Part shown: positions 33,701 through 47,000 of the stretch, one piece after another
How the letters are laid out: the number at the start of each line of letters is the position of its first letter
How positions within the stretch are numbered: the stretch's first letter is position 1
Assembly: GCA_964017155.1 (NCBI GenBank)
Contig: OZ024855.1
Span: 620,001 to 684,000 of the forward strand
Origin: Oasisia sp. SBJ-2009
Taxonomy: Eukaryota > Annelida > Polychaeta > Sabellida > Siboglinidae
Direction of reading: 5' to 3'
Length of the DNA: 64,000 nucleotides
The notes under the pieces: model-generated
Told to the model about the DNA's origin: nothing
Database searches by the model: none
Seen by the model: only the letters and a program-made list of their open reading frames with translations
Made by a program: the position numbers and the translations under genes

Positions 33701-36700
33701 AAAACGACAAAGTCCGATCCGTCTACGGGGGATCAGTTGGGGAAGTCTGTTTACATTCTTTTCAACATAATTCCGTGGCGACCGCTGGGTAAACGGCGGG
33801 AGTAATAATGAACCACTAACTAGATGAGGTGACGAGGCATTTGGCGACCTTAACAGGGTGATAGTTGCACAAATCGAGGAAAACGACAAAGTCCGATCCG
33901 TCTACGGGGGATCAGTTTTGAGAATCGAGAGAAACGGCCAAGTTCGACGCGCCGGTCGGTCTTCTCGGGCGTGTTCCACGCACGGAGTGTAACTACGACT
34001 CTCTCGACGAAACCAACTGACCGTGCGCGTCGTCTTGCCAACTTTTGGAAACAAATCGAGGAAAACGACAAAGTCCGATCCGTCTACGGGGGATCAGTTG
34101 GGGAAGTCAGTTTTCATTCTTTTCAACATAATTCCGTGGCGACCGCTGGGTAAACGGCGGGAGTAATAATGAACCACTAACTAGATGAGGTGACGAGGCA
34201 TTTGGCGACCTTAACAGGGTGATAGTTGCACAAATCGAGGAAAACGACAAAGTCCGATCCGTCTACGGGGGATCAGTTTTGAGAATCGAGAGAAACGGCC
34301 AAGTTCGACGCGCCGGTCGGTCTTCTCGGGCGTATTCCACGCACGGAGTGTAACTACGACTCTCTCGACGAAACCAACTGACCGTGCGCGTCGTCTTGCC
34401 AACTTTTGGAAACAAATCGAGGAAAACGACAAAGTCCGATCCGTCTACGGGGGATCAGTTGGGGAAGTCTGTTTACATTCTTTTCAACAGAATTCCGTGC
34501 CGACCGCTGGGTAAACGGCGGGAGTAATAATGAACCACTAACTAGATGAGGTGACGAGGCATTTGGAGACCTTAACAGGGTGTTAGTTGCAAAAATCGAG
34601 GAAAACGACAAAGTCCGATCCGTCTACGGGGGATCAGTTTTGAGAATCGAGAGAAACGGCCAAGTTCGACGCGGCGGTCGGTCTTCTCGGGCGTATTCCA
34701 CGCTCGGAGTGTAACTACGACTCTCTCGACGAAACCAACTGACCGTGCGCGTCGTCTTGCCAACTTTTGGAAACAAATCGAGGAAAACGACAAAGTCCGA
34801 TCCGTCTACGGGGGATCAGTTGGGGAAGTCTGTTTACATTCTTTTCAACAGAATTCCGTGCCGACCGCTGGGTAAACGGCGGGAGTAATAATGAACCACT
34901 AAATAGATGAGGTGACGAGGCATTTGGCGACCTTAACAGGGTGATAGTTGCACAAATCGAGGAAAACGACAAAGTCCGATCCGTCTACGGGGGATCAGTT
35001 TTGAGAATCGAGAGAAACGGCCAAGTTCGACGCGCCGGTCGGTCTTCTCGGGCGTATTCCACGCACGGAGTGTAACTACGACTCTCTCGACGAAACCAAC
35101 TGACCGTGCGCGTCGTCTTGCCAACTTTTGGAAACAAATCGAGGAAAACGACAAAGTCCGATCCGTCTACGGGGGATCAGTTGGGGAAGTCTGTTTACAT
35201 TCTTTTCAACATAATTCCGTGGCGACCGCTGGGTAAACGGCGGGAGTAATAATGAACCACTAACTAGATGAGGTGACGAGGCATTTGGCGACCTTAACAG
35301 GGTGATAGTTGCACAAATCGAGGAAAACGACAAAGTCCGATCCGTCTACGGGGGATCAGTTTTGAGAATCGAGAGAAACGGCCAAGTTCGACGCGCCGGT
35401 CGGTCTTCTCGGGCGTATTCCACGCACGGAGTGTAACTACGACTCTCTCGACGAAACCAACTGACCGTGCGCGTCGTCTTGCCAACTTTTGGAAACAAAT
35501 CGAGGAAAACGACAAAGTCCGATCCGTCTACGGGGGATCAGTTGGGGAAGTCTGTTTACATTCTTTTCAACATAATTCCGTGGCGACCGCTGGGTAAACG
35601 GCGGGAGTAATAATGAACCACTAACTAGATGAGGTGACGAGGCATTTGGCGACCTTAACAGGGTGATAGTTGCACAAATCGAGGAAAACGACAAAGTCCG
35701 ATCCGTCTACGGGGGATCAGTTTTGAGAATCGAGAGAAACGGCCAAGTTCGACGCGCCGGTCGGTCTTCTCGGGCGTGTTCCACGCACGGAGTGTAACTA
35801 CGACTCTCTCGACGAAACCAACTGACCGTGCGCGTCGTCTTGCCAACTTTTGGAAACAAATCGAGGAAAACGACAAAGTCCGATCCGTCTACGGGGGATC
35901 AGTTGGGGAAGTCTGTTTACATTCTTTTCAACATAATTCCGTGGCGACCGCTGGGTAAACGGCGGGAGTAATAATGAACCACTAACTAGATGAGGTGACG
36001 AGGCATTTGGCGACTTTAACAGGGTGATAGTTGCACAAATCGAGGAAAACGACAAAGTCCGATCCGTCTACGGGGGATCAGTTTTGAGAATCGAGAGAAA
36101 CGGCCAAGTTCGACGCGCCGGTCGGTCTTCTCGGGCGTGTTCCACGCACGGAGTGTAACTACGACTCTCTCGACGAAACCAACTGACCGTGCGCGTCGTC
36201 TTGCCAACTTTTGGAAACAAATCGAGGAAAACGACAAAGTCCGATCCGTCTACGGGGGATCAGTTGGGGAAGTCTGTTTACATTCTTTTCAACATAATTC
36301 CGTGGCGACCGCTGGGTAAACGGCGGGAGTAATAATGAACCACTAACTAGATGAGGTGACGAGGCATTTGGCGACCTTAACAGGGTGATAGTTGCACAAA
36401 TCGAGGAAAACGACAAAGTCCGATCCGTCTACGGGGGATCAGTTTTGAGAATCGAGAGAAACGGCCAAGTTCGACGCGCCGGTCGGTCTTCTCGGGCGTG
36501 TTCCACGCACGGAGTGTAACTACGACTCTCTCGACGAAACCAACTGACCGTGCGCGTCGTCTTGCCAACTTTTGGAAACAAATCGAGGAAAACGACAAAG
36601 TCCGATCCGTCTACGGGGGATCAGTTGGGGAAGTCAGTTTTCATTCTTTTCAACATAATTCCGTGGCGACCGCTGGGTAAACGGCGGGAGTAATAATGAA

Positions 36701-38186
36701 CCACTAACTAGATGAGGTGACGAGGCATTTGGCGACCTTAACAGGGTGATAGTTGCACAAATCGAGGAAAACGACAAAGTCCGATCCGTCTACGGGGGAT
36801 CAGTTTTGAGAATCGAGAGAAACGGCCAAGTTCGACGCGCCGGTCGGTCTTCTCGGGCGTATTCCACGCACGGAGTGTAACTACGACTCTCTCGACGAAA
36901 CCAACTGACCGTGCGCGTCGTCTTGCCAACTTTTGGAAACAAATCGAGGAAAACGACAAAGTCCGATCCGTCTACGGGGGATCAGTTGGGGAAGTCTGTT
37001 TACATTCTTTTCAACAGAATTCCGTGCCGACCGCTGGGTAAACGGCGGGAGTAATAATGAACCACTAACTAGATGAGGTGACGAGGCATTTGGAGACCTT
37101 AACAGGGTGTTAGTTGCAAAAATCGAGGAAAACGACAAAGTCCGATCCGTCTACGGGGGATCAGTTTTGAGAATCGAGAGAAACGGCCAAGTTCGACGCG
37201 CCGGTCGGTCTTCTCGGGCGTATTCCACGCTCGGAGTGTAACTACGACTCTCTCGACGAAACCAACTGACCGTGCGCGTCGTCTTGCCAACTTTTGGAAA
37301 CAAATCGAGGAAAACGACAAAGTCCGATCCGTCTACGGGGGATCAGTTGGGGAAGTCTGTTTACATTCTTTTCAACAGAATTCCGTGCCGACCGCTGGGT
37401 AAACGGCGGGAGTAATAATGAACCACTAAATAGATGAGGTGACGAGGCATTTGGCGACCTTAACAGGGTGATAGTTGCACAAATCGAGGAAAACGACAAA
37501 GTCCGATCCGTCTACGGGGGATCAGTTTTGAGAATCGAGAGAAACGGCCAAGTTCGACGCGCCGGTCGGTCTTCTCGGGCGTATTCCACGCACGGAGTGT
37601 AACTACGACTCTCTCGACGAAACCAACTGACCGTGCGCGTCGTCTTGCCAACTTTTGGAAACAAATCGAGGAAAACGACAAAGTCCGATCCGTCTACGGG
37701 GGATCAGTTGGGGAAGTCTGTTTACATTCTTTTCAACATAATTCCGTGGCGACCGCTGGGTAAACGGCGGGAGTAATAATGAACCACTAACTAGATGAGG
37801 TGACGAGGCATTTGGCGACCTTAACAGGGTGATAGTTGCACAAATCGAGGAAAACGACAAAGTCCGATCCGTCTACGGGGGATCAGTTTTGAGAATCGAG
37901 AGAAACGGCCAAGTTCGACGCGCCGGTCGGTCTTCTCGGGCGTGTTCCACGCACGGAGTGTAACTACGACTCTCTCGACGAAACCAACTGACCGTGCGCG
38001 TCGTCTTGCCAACTTTTGGAAACAAATCGAGGAAAACGACAAAGTCCGATCCGTCTACGGGGGATCAGTTGGGGAAGTCTGTTTACATTCTTTGCAACAT
38101 AATTCCGTGGCGACCGCTGGGTAAACGGCGGGAGTAATAATGAACCACTAACTAGATGAGGTGACGAGGCATTTGGCGACCTTAAC
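27718..38186 (+). repeat. Middle HOR zone with the V linker
   Basis: Five units (starting 27718, 29523, 31689, 33855 and 36382) carry gtcagttttcattc in the variable linker, two substitutions from canonical. Their spacing is 1805, 2166, 2166 and 2527 bp, that is five, six, six and seven units. The last three lie exactly two units upstream of an S unit (32411, 34577, 37104), and the first two lie four units upstream (29162, 30967). The V linker appears nowhere else. The right border is set where the related E linker first appears. Confidence 0.9.
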
Positions 38187-39991
38187 AGGGTGATAGTTGC
38201 ACAAATCGAGGAAAACGACAAAGTCCGATCCGTCTACGGGGGATCAGTTTTGAGAATCGAGAGAAACGGCCAAGTTCGACGCGCCGGTCGGTCTTCTCGG
38301 GCGTGTTCCACGCACGGAGTGTAACTACGACTCTCTCGACGAAACCAACTGACCGTGCGCGTCGTCTTGCCAACTTTTGGAAACAAATCGAGGAAAACGA
38401 CAAAGTCCGATCCGTCTACGGGGGATCAGTTGGGGAAGTCTGTTTTCATTCTTTTCAACATAATTCCGTGGCGACCGCTGGGTAAACGGCGGGAGTAATA
38501 ATGAACCACTAACTAGATGAGGTGACGAGGCATTTGGCGACCTTAACAGGGTGATAGTTGCACAAATCGAGGAAAACGACAAAGTCCGATCCGTCTACGG
38601 GGGATCAGTTTTGAGAATCGAGAGAAACGGCCAAGTTCGACGCGCCGGTCGGTCTTCTCGGGCGTATTCCACGCTCGGAGTGTAACTACGACTCTCTCGA
38701 CGAAACCAACTGACCGTGCGCGTCGTCTTGCCAACTTTTGGAAACAAATCGAGGAAAACGACAAAGTCCGATCCGTCTACGGGGGATCAGTTGGGGAAGT
38801 CTGTTTACATTCTTTTCAACATAATTCCGTGGCGACCGCTGGGTAAACGGCGGGAGTAATAATGAACCACTAACTAGATGAGGTGACGAGGCATTTGGCG
38901 ACCTTAACAGGGTGATAGTTGCACAAATCGAGGAAAACGACAAAGTCCGATCCGTCTACGGGGGATCAGTTTTGAGAATCGAGAGAAACGGCCAAGTTCG
39001 ACGCGCCGGTCGGTCTTCTCGGGCGTGTTCCACGCACGGAGTGTAACTACGACTCTCTCGACGAAACCAACTGACCGTGCGCGTCGTCTTGCCAACTTTT
39101 GGAAACAAATCGAGGAAAACGACAAAGTCCGATCCGTCTACGGGGGATCAGTTGGGGAAGTCTGTTTACATTCTTTTCAACATAATTCCGTGGCGACCGC
39201 TGGGTAAACGGCGGGAGTAATAATGAACCACTAACTAGATGAGGTGACGAGGCATTTGGCGACCTTAACAGGGTGATAGTTGCACAAATCGAGGAAAACG
39301 ACAAAGTCCGATCCGTCTACGGGGGATCAGTTTTGAGAATCGAGAGAAACGGCCAAGTTCGACGCGCCGGTCGGTCTTCTCGGGCGTGTTCCACGCACGG
39401 AGTGTAACTACGACTCTCTCGACGAAACCAACTGACCGTGCGCGTCGTCTTGCCAACTTTTGGAAACAAATCGAGGAAAACGACAAAGTCCGATCCGTCT
39501 ACGGGGGATCAGTTGGGGAAGTCTGTTTTCATTCTTTTCAACATAATTCCGTGGCGACCGCTGGGTAAACGGCGGGAGTAATAATGAACCACTAACTAGA
39601 TGAGGTGACGAGGCATTTGGCGACCTTAACAGGGTGATAGTTGCACAAATCGAGGAAAACGACAAAGTCCGATCCGTCTACGGGGGATCAGTTTTGAGAA
39701 TCGAGAGAAACGGCCAAGTTCGACGCGCCGGTCGGTCTTCTCGGGCGTATTCCACGCACGGAGTGTAACTACGACTCTCTCGACGAAACCAACTGACCGT
39801 GCGCGTCGTCTTGCCAACTTTTGGAAACAAATCGAGGAAAACGACAAAGTCCGATCCGTCTACGGGGGATCAGTTGGGGAAGTCTGTTTACATTCTTTTC
39901 AACAGAATTCCGTGCCGACCGCTGGGTAAACGGCGGGAGTAATAATGAACCACTAACTAGATGAGGTGACGAGGCATTTGGAGACCTTAAC

Positions 39992-41074
39992 AGGGTGTTA
40001 GTTGCAAAAATCGAGGAAAACGACAAAGTCCGATCCGTCTACGGGGGATCAGTTTTGAGAATCGAGAGAAACGGCCAAGTTCGACGCGCCGGTCGGTCTT
40101 CTCGGGCGTATTCCACGCACGGAGTGTAACTACGACTCTCTCGACGAAACCAACTGACCGTGCGCGTCGTCTTGCCAACTTTTGGAAACAAATCGAGGAA
40201 AACGACAAAGTCCGATCCGTCTACGGGGGATCAGTTGGGGAAGTCTGTTTACATTCTTTTCAACAGAATTCCGTGCCGACCGCTGGGTAAACGGCGGGAG
40301 TAATAATGAACCACTAACTAGATGAGGTGACGAGGCATTTGGAGACCTTAACAGGGTGTTAGTTGCAAAAATCGAGGAAAACGACAAAGTCCGATCCGTC
40401 TACGGGGGATCAGTTTTGAGAATCGAGAGAAACGGCCAAGTTCGACGCGCCGGTCGGTCTTCTCGGGCGTATTCCACGCACGGAGTGTAACTACGACTCT
40501 CTCGACGAAACCAACTGACCGTGCGCGTCGTCTTGCCAACTTTTGGAAACAAATCGAGGAAAACGACAAAGTCCGATCCGTCTACGGGGGATCAGTTGGG
40601 GAAGTCTGTTTACATTCTTTTCAACAGAATTCCGTGCCGACCGCTGGGTAAACGGCGGGAGTAATAATGAACCACTAACTAGATGAGGTGACGAGGCATT
40701 TGGAGACCTTAACAGGGTGTTAGTTGCAAAAATCGAGGAAAACGACAAAGTCCGATCCGTCTACGGGGGATCAGTTTTGAGAATCGAGAGAAACGGCCAA
40801 GTTCGACGCGCCGGTCGGTCTTCTCGGGCGTATTCCACGCTCGGAGTGTAACTACGACTCTCTCGACGAAACCAACTGACCGTGCGCGTCGTCTTGCCAA
40901 CTTTTGGAAACAAATCGAGGAAAACGACAAAGTCCGATCCGTCTACGGGGGATCAGTTGGGGAAGTCTGTTTACATTCTTTTCAACAGAATTCCGTGCCG
41001 ACCGCTGGGTAAACGGCGGGAGTAATAATGAACCACTAAATAGATGAGGTGACGAGGCATTTGGCGACCTTAAC
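39992..41074 (+). repeat. Three S units in a row
   Basis: S units start at 39992, 40353 and 40714. Elsewhere from 29162 on, S units are four to eight units apart. The first two have cacgcacgg and the third the usual cacgctcgg before piece C. The triplet is best explained by one or two single-unit unequal exchanges, with the cacgcacgg state copied along. Confidence 0.93.
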
Positions 41075-44000
41075 AGGGTGATAGTTGCACAAATCGAGGA
41101 AAACGACAAAGTCCGATCCGTCTACGGGGGATCAGTTTTGAGAATCGAGAGAAACGGCCAAGTTCGACGCGCCGGTCGGTCTTCTCGGGCGTATTCCACG
41201 CACGGAGTGTAACTACGACTCTCTCGACGAAACCAACTGACCGTGCGCGTCGTCTTGCCAACTTTTGGAAACAAATCGAGGAAAACGACAAAGTCCGATC
41301 CGTCTACGGGGGATCAGTTGGGGAAGTCTGTTTACATTCTTTTCAACATAATTCCGTGGCGACCGCTGGGTAAACGGCGGGAGTAATAATGAACCACTAA
41401 CTAGATGAGGTGACGAGGCATTTGGCGACCTTAACAGGGTGATAGTTGCACAAATCGAGGAAAACGACAAAGTCCGATCCGTCTACGGGGGATCAGTTTT
41501 GAGAATCGAGAGAAACGGCCAAGTTCGACGCGCCGGTCGGTCTTCTCGGGCGTGTTCCACGCACGGAGTGTAACTACGACTCTCTCGACGAAACCAACTG
41601 ACCGTGCGCGTCGTCTTGCCAACTTTTGGAAACAAATCGAGGAAAACGACAAAGTCCGATCCGTCTACGGGGGATCAGTTGGGGAAGTCTGTTTACATTC
41701 TTTTCAACATAATTCCGTGGCGACCGCTGGGTAAACGGCGGGAGTAATAATGAACCACTAACTAGATGAGGTGACGAGGCATTTGGCGACCTTAACAGGG
41801 TGATAGTTGCACAAATCGAGGAAAACGACAAAGTCCGATCCGTCTACGGGGGATCAGTTTTGAGAATCGAGAGAAACGGCCAAGTTCGACGCGCCGGTCG
41901 GTCTTCTCGGGCGTGTTCCACGCACGGAGTGTAACTACGACTCTCTCGACGAAACCAACTGACCGTGCGCGTCGTCTTGCCAACTTTTGGAAACAAATCG
42001 AGGAAAACGACAAAGTCCGATCCGTCTACGGGGGATCAGTTGGGGAAGTCTGTTTTCATTCTTTTCAACATAATTCCGTGGCGACCGCTGGGTAAACGGC
42101 GGGAGTAATAATGAACCACTAACTAGATGAGGTGACGAGGCATTTGGCGACCTTAACAGGGTGATAGTTGCACAAATCGAGGAAAACGACAAAGTCCGAT
42201 CCGTCTACGGGGGATCAGTTTTGAGAATCGAGAGAAACGGCCAAGTTCGACGCGCCGGTCGGTCTTCTCGGGCGTATTCCACGCACGGAGTGTAACTACG
42301 ACTCTCTCGACGAAACCAACTGACCGTGCGCGTCGTCTTGCCAACTTTTGGAAACAAATCGAGGAAAACGACAAAGTCCGATCCGTCTACGGGGGATCAG
42401 TTGGGAAAGTCTGTTTACATTCTTTTCAACAGAATTCCGTGCCGACCGCTGGGTAAACGGCGGGAGTAATAATGAACCACTAACTAGATGAGGTGACGAG
42501 GCATTTGGAGACCTTAACAGGGTGTTAGTTGCAAAAATCGAGGAAAACGACAAAGTCCGATCCGTCTACGGGGGATCAGTTTTGAGAATCGAGAGAAACG
42601 GCCAAGTTCGACGCGCCGGTCGGTCTTCTCGGGCGTATTCCACGCTCGGAGTGTAACTACGACTCTCTCGACGAAACCAACTGACCGTGCGCGTCGTCTT
42701 GCCAACTTTTGGAAACAAATCGAGGAAAACGACAAAGTCCGATCCGTCTACGGGGGATCAGTTGGGGAAGTCTGTTTACATTCTTTTCAACAGAATTCCG
42801 TGCCGACCGCTGGGTAAACGGCGGGAGTAATAATGAACCACTAACTAGATGAGGTGACGAGGCATTTGGCGACCTTAACAGGGTGATAGTTGCACAAATC
42901 GAGGAAAACGACAAAGTCCGATCCGTCTACGGGGGATCAGTTTTGAGAATCGAGAGAAACGGCCAAGTTCGACGCGCCGGTCGGTCTTCTCGGGCGTATT
43001 CCACGCACGGAGTGTAACTACGACTCTCTCGACGAAACCAACTGACCGTGCGCGTCGTCTTGCCAACTTTTGGAAACAAATCGAGGAAAACGACAAAGTC
43101 CGATCCGTCTACGGGGGATCAGTTGGGGAAGTCTGTTTACATTCTTTTCAACATAATTCCGTCGCGACCGCTGGGTAAACGGCGGGAGTAATAATGAACC
43201 ACTAACTAGATGAGGTGACGAGGCATTTGGCGACCTTAACAGGGTGATAGTTGCACAAATCGAGGAAAACGACAAAGTCCGATCCGTCTACGGGGGATCA
43301 GTTTTGAGAATCGAGAGAAACGGCCAAGTTCGACGCGCCGGTCGGTCTTCTCGGGCGTGTTCCACGCACGGAGTGTAACTACGACTCTCTCGACGAAACC
43401 AACTGACCGTGCGCGTCGTCTTGCCAACTTTTGGAAACAAATCGAGGAAAACGACAAAGTCCGATCCGTCTACGGGGGATCAGTTGGGGAAGTCTGTTTA
43501 CATTCTTTTCAACATAATTCCGTGGCGACCGCTGGGTAAACGGCGGGAGTAATAATGAACCACTAACTAGATGAGGTGACGAGGCATTTGGCGACCTTAA
43601 CAGGGTGATAGTTGCACAAATCGAGGAAAACGACAAAGTCCGATCCGTCTACGGGGGATCAGTTTTGAGAATCGAGAGAAACGGCCAAGTTCGACGCGCC
43701 GGTCGGTCTTCTCGGGCGTATTCCACGCACGGAGTGTAACTACGACTCTCTCGACGAAACCAACTGACCGTGCGCGTCGTCTTGCCAACTTTTGGAAACA
43801 AATCGAGGAAAACGACAAAGTCCGATCCGTCTACGGGGGATCAGTTGGGGAAGTCTGTTTACATTCTTTTCAACAGAATTCCGTGCCGACCGCTGGGTAA
43901 ACGGCGGGAGTAATAATGAACCACTAACTAGATGAGGTGACGAGGCATTTGGAGACCTTAACAGGGTGTTAGTTGCAAAAATCGAGGAAAACGACAAAGT

Positions 44001-47000
44001 CCGATCCGTCTACGGGGGATCAGTTTTGAGAATCGAGAGAAACGGCCAAGTTCGACGCGCCGGTCGGTCTTCTCGGGCGTATTCCACGCTCGGAGTGTAA
44101 CTACGACTCTCTCGACGAAACCAACTGACCGTGCGCGTCGTCTTGCCAACTTTTGGAAACAAATCGAGGAAAACGACAAAGTCCGATCCGTCTACGGGGG
44201 ATCAGTTGGGGAAGTCTGTTTACATTCTTTTCAACAGAATTCCGTGCCGACCGCTGGGTAAACGGCGGGAGTAATAATGAACCACTAAATAGATGAGGTG
44301 ACGAGGCATTTGGCGACCTTAACAGGGTGATAGTTGCACAAATCGAGGAAAACGACAAAGTCCGATCCGTCTACGGGGGATCAGTTTTGAGAATCGAGAG
44401 AAACGGCCAAGTTCGACGCGCCGGTCGGTCTTCTCGGGCGTATTCCACGCACGGAGTGTAACTACGACTCTCTCGACGAAACCAACTGACCGTGCGCGTC
44501 GTCTTGCCAACTTTTGGAAACAAATCGAGGAAAACGACAAAGTCCGATCCGTCTACGGGGGATCAGTTGGGGAAGTCTGTTTACATTCTTTTCAACATAA
44601 TTCCGTGGCGACCGCTGGGTAAACGGCGGGAGTAATAATGAACCACTAACTAGATGAGGTGACGAGGCATTTGGCGACCTTAACAGGGTGATAGTTGCAC
44701 AAATCGAGGAAAACGACAAAGTCCGATCCGTCTACGGGGGATCAGTTTTGAGAATCGAGAGAAACGGCCAAGTTCGACGCGCCGGTCGGTCTTCTCGGGC
44801 GTGTTCCACGCACGGAGTGTAACTACGACTCTCTCGACGAAACCAACTGACCGTGCGCGTCGTCTTGCCAACTTTTGGAAACAAATCGAGGAAAACGACA
44901 AAGTCCGATCCGTCTACGGGGGATCAGTTGGGGAAGTCTGTTTACATTCTTTTCAACATAATTCCGTGGCGACCGCTGGGTAAACGGCGGGAGTAATAAT
45001 GAACCACTAACTAGATGAGGTGACGAGGCATTTGGCGACCTTAACAGGGTGATAGTTGCACAAATCGAGGAAAACGACAAAGTCCGATCCGTCTACGGGG
45101 GATCAGTTTTGAGAATCGAGAGAAACGGCCAAGTTCGACGCGCCGGTCGGTCTTCTCGGGCGTGTTCCACGCACGGAGTGTAACTACGACTCTCTCGACG
45201 AAACCAACTGACCGTGCGCGTCGTCTTGCCAACTTTTGGAAACAAATCGAGGAAAACGACAAAGTCCGATCCGTCTACGGGGGATCAGTTGGGGAAGTCT
45301 GTTTTCATTCTTTTCAACATAATTCCGTGGCGACCGCTGGGTAAACGGCGGGAGTAATAATGAACCACTAACTAGATGAGGTGACGAGGCATTTGGCGAC
45401 CTTAACAGGGTGATAGTTGCACAAATCGAGGAAAACGACAAAGTCCGATCCGTCTACGGGGGATCAGTTTTGAGAATCGAGAGAAACGGCCAAGTTCGAC
45501 GCGCCGGTCGGTCTTCTCGGGCGTATTCCACGCACGGAGTGTAACTACGACTCTCTCGACGAAACCAACTGACCGTGCGCGTCGTCTTGCCAACTTTTGG
45601 AAACAAATCGAGGAAAACGACAAAGTCCGATCCGTCTACGGGGGATCAGTTGGGGAAGTCTGTTTACATTCTTTTCAACAGAATTCCGTGCCGACCGCTG
45701 GGTAAACGGCGGGAGTAATAATGAACCACTAACTAGATGAGGTGACGAGGCATTTGGAGACCTTAACAGGGTGTTAGTTGCAAAAATCGAGGAAAACGAC
45801 AAAGTCCGATCCGTCTACGGGGGATCAGTTTTGAGAATCGAGAGAAACGGCCAAGTTCGACGCGCCGGTCGGTCTTCTCGGGCGTATTCCACGCTCGGAG
45901 TGTAACTACGACTCTCTCGACGAAACCAACTGACCGTGCGCGTCGTCTTGCCAACTTTTGGAAACAAATCGAGGAAAACGACAAAGTCCGATCCGTCTAC
46001 GGGGGATCAGTTGGGGAAGTCTGTTTACATTCTTTTCAACAGAATTCCGTGCCGACCGCTGGGTAAACGGCGGGAGTAATAATGAACCACTAACTAGATG
46101 AGGTGACGAGGCATTTGGCGACCTTAACAGGGTGATAGTTGCACAAATCGAGGAAAACGACAAAGTCCGATCCGTCTACGGGGGATCAGTTTTGAGAATC
46201 GAGAGAAACGGCCAAGTTCGACGCGCCGGTCGGTCTTCTCGGGCGTATTCCACGCACGGAGTGTAACTACGACTCTCTCGACGAAACCAACTGACCGTGC
46301 GCGTCGTCTTGCCAACTTTTGGAAACAAATCGAGGAAAACGACAAAGTCCGATCCGTCTACGGGGGATCAGTTGGGGAAGTATGTTTACATTCTTTTCAA
46401 CATAATTCCGTGGCGACCGCTGGGTAAACGGCGGGAGTAATAATGAACCACTAACTAGATGAGGTGACGAGGCATTTGGCGACCTTAACAGGGTGATAGT
46501 TGCACAAATCGAGGAAAACGACAAAGTCCGATCCGTCTACGGGGGATCAGTTTTGAGAATCGAGAGAAACGGCCAAGTTCGACGCGCCGGTCGGTCTTCT
46601 CGGGCGTGTTCCACGCACGGAGTGTAACTACGACTCTCTCGACGAAACCAACTGACCGTGCGCGTCGTCTTGCCAACTTTTGGAAACAAATCGAGGAAAA
46701 CGACAAAGTCCGATCCGTCTACGGGGGATCAGTTGGGGAAGTCTGTTTACATTCTTTTCAACATAATTCCGTGGCGACCGCTGGGTAAACGGCGGGAGTA
46801 ATAATGAACCACTAACTAGATGAGGTGACGAGGCATTTGGCGACCTTAACAGGGTGATAGTTGCACAAATCGAGGAAAACGACAAAGTCCGATCCGTCTA
46901 CGGGGGATCAGTTTTGAGAATCGAGAGAAACGGCCAAGTTCGACGCGCCGGTCGGTCTTCTCGGGCGTATTCCACGCTCGGAGTGTAACTACGACTCTCT

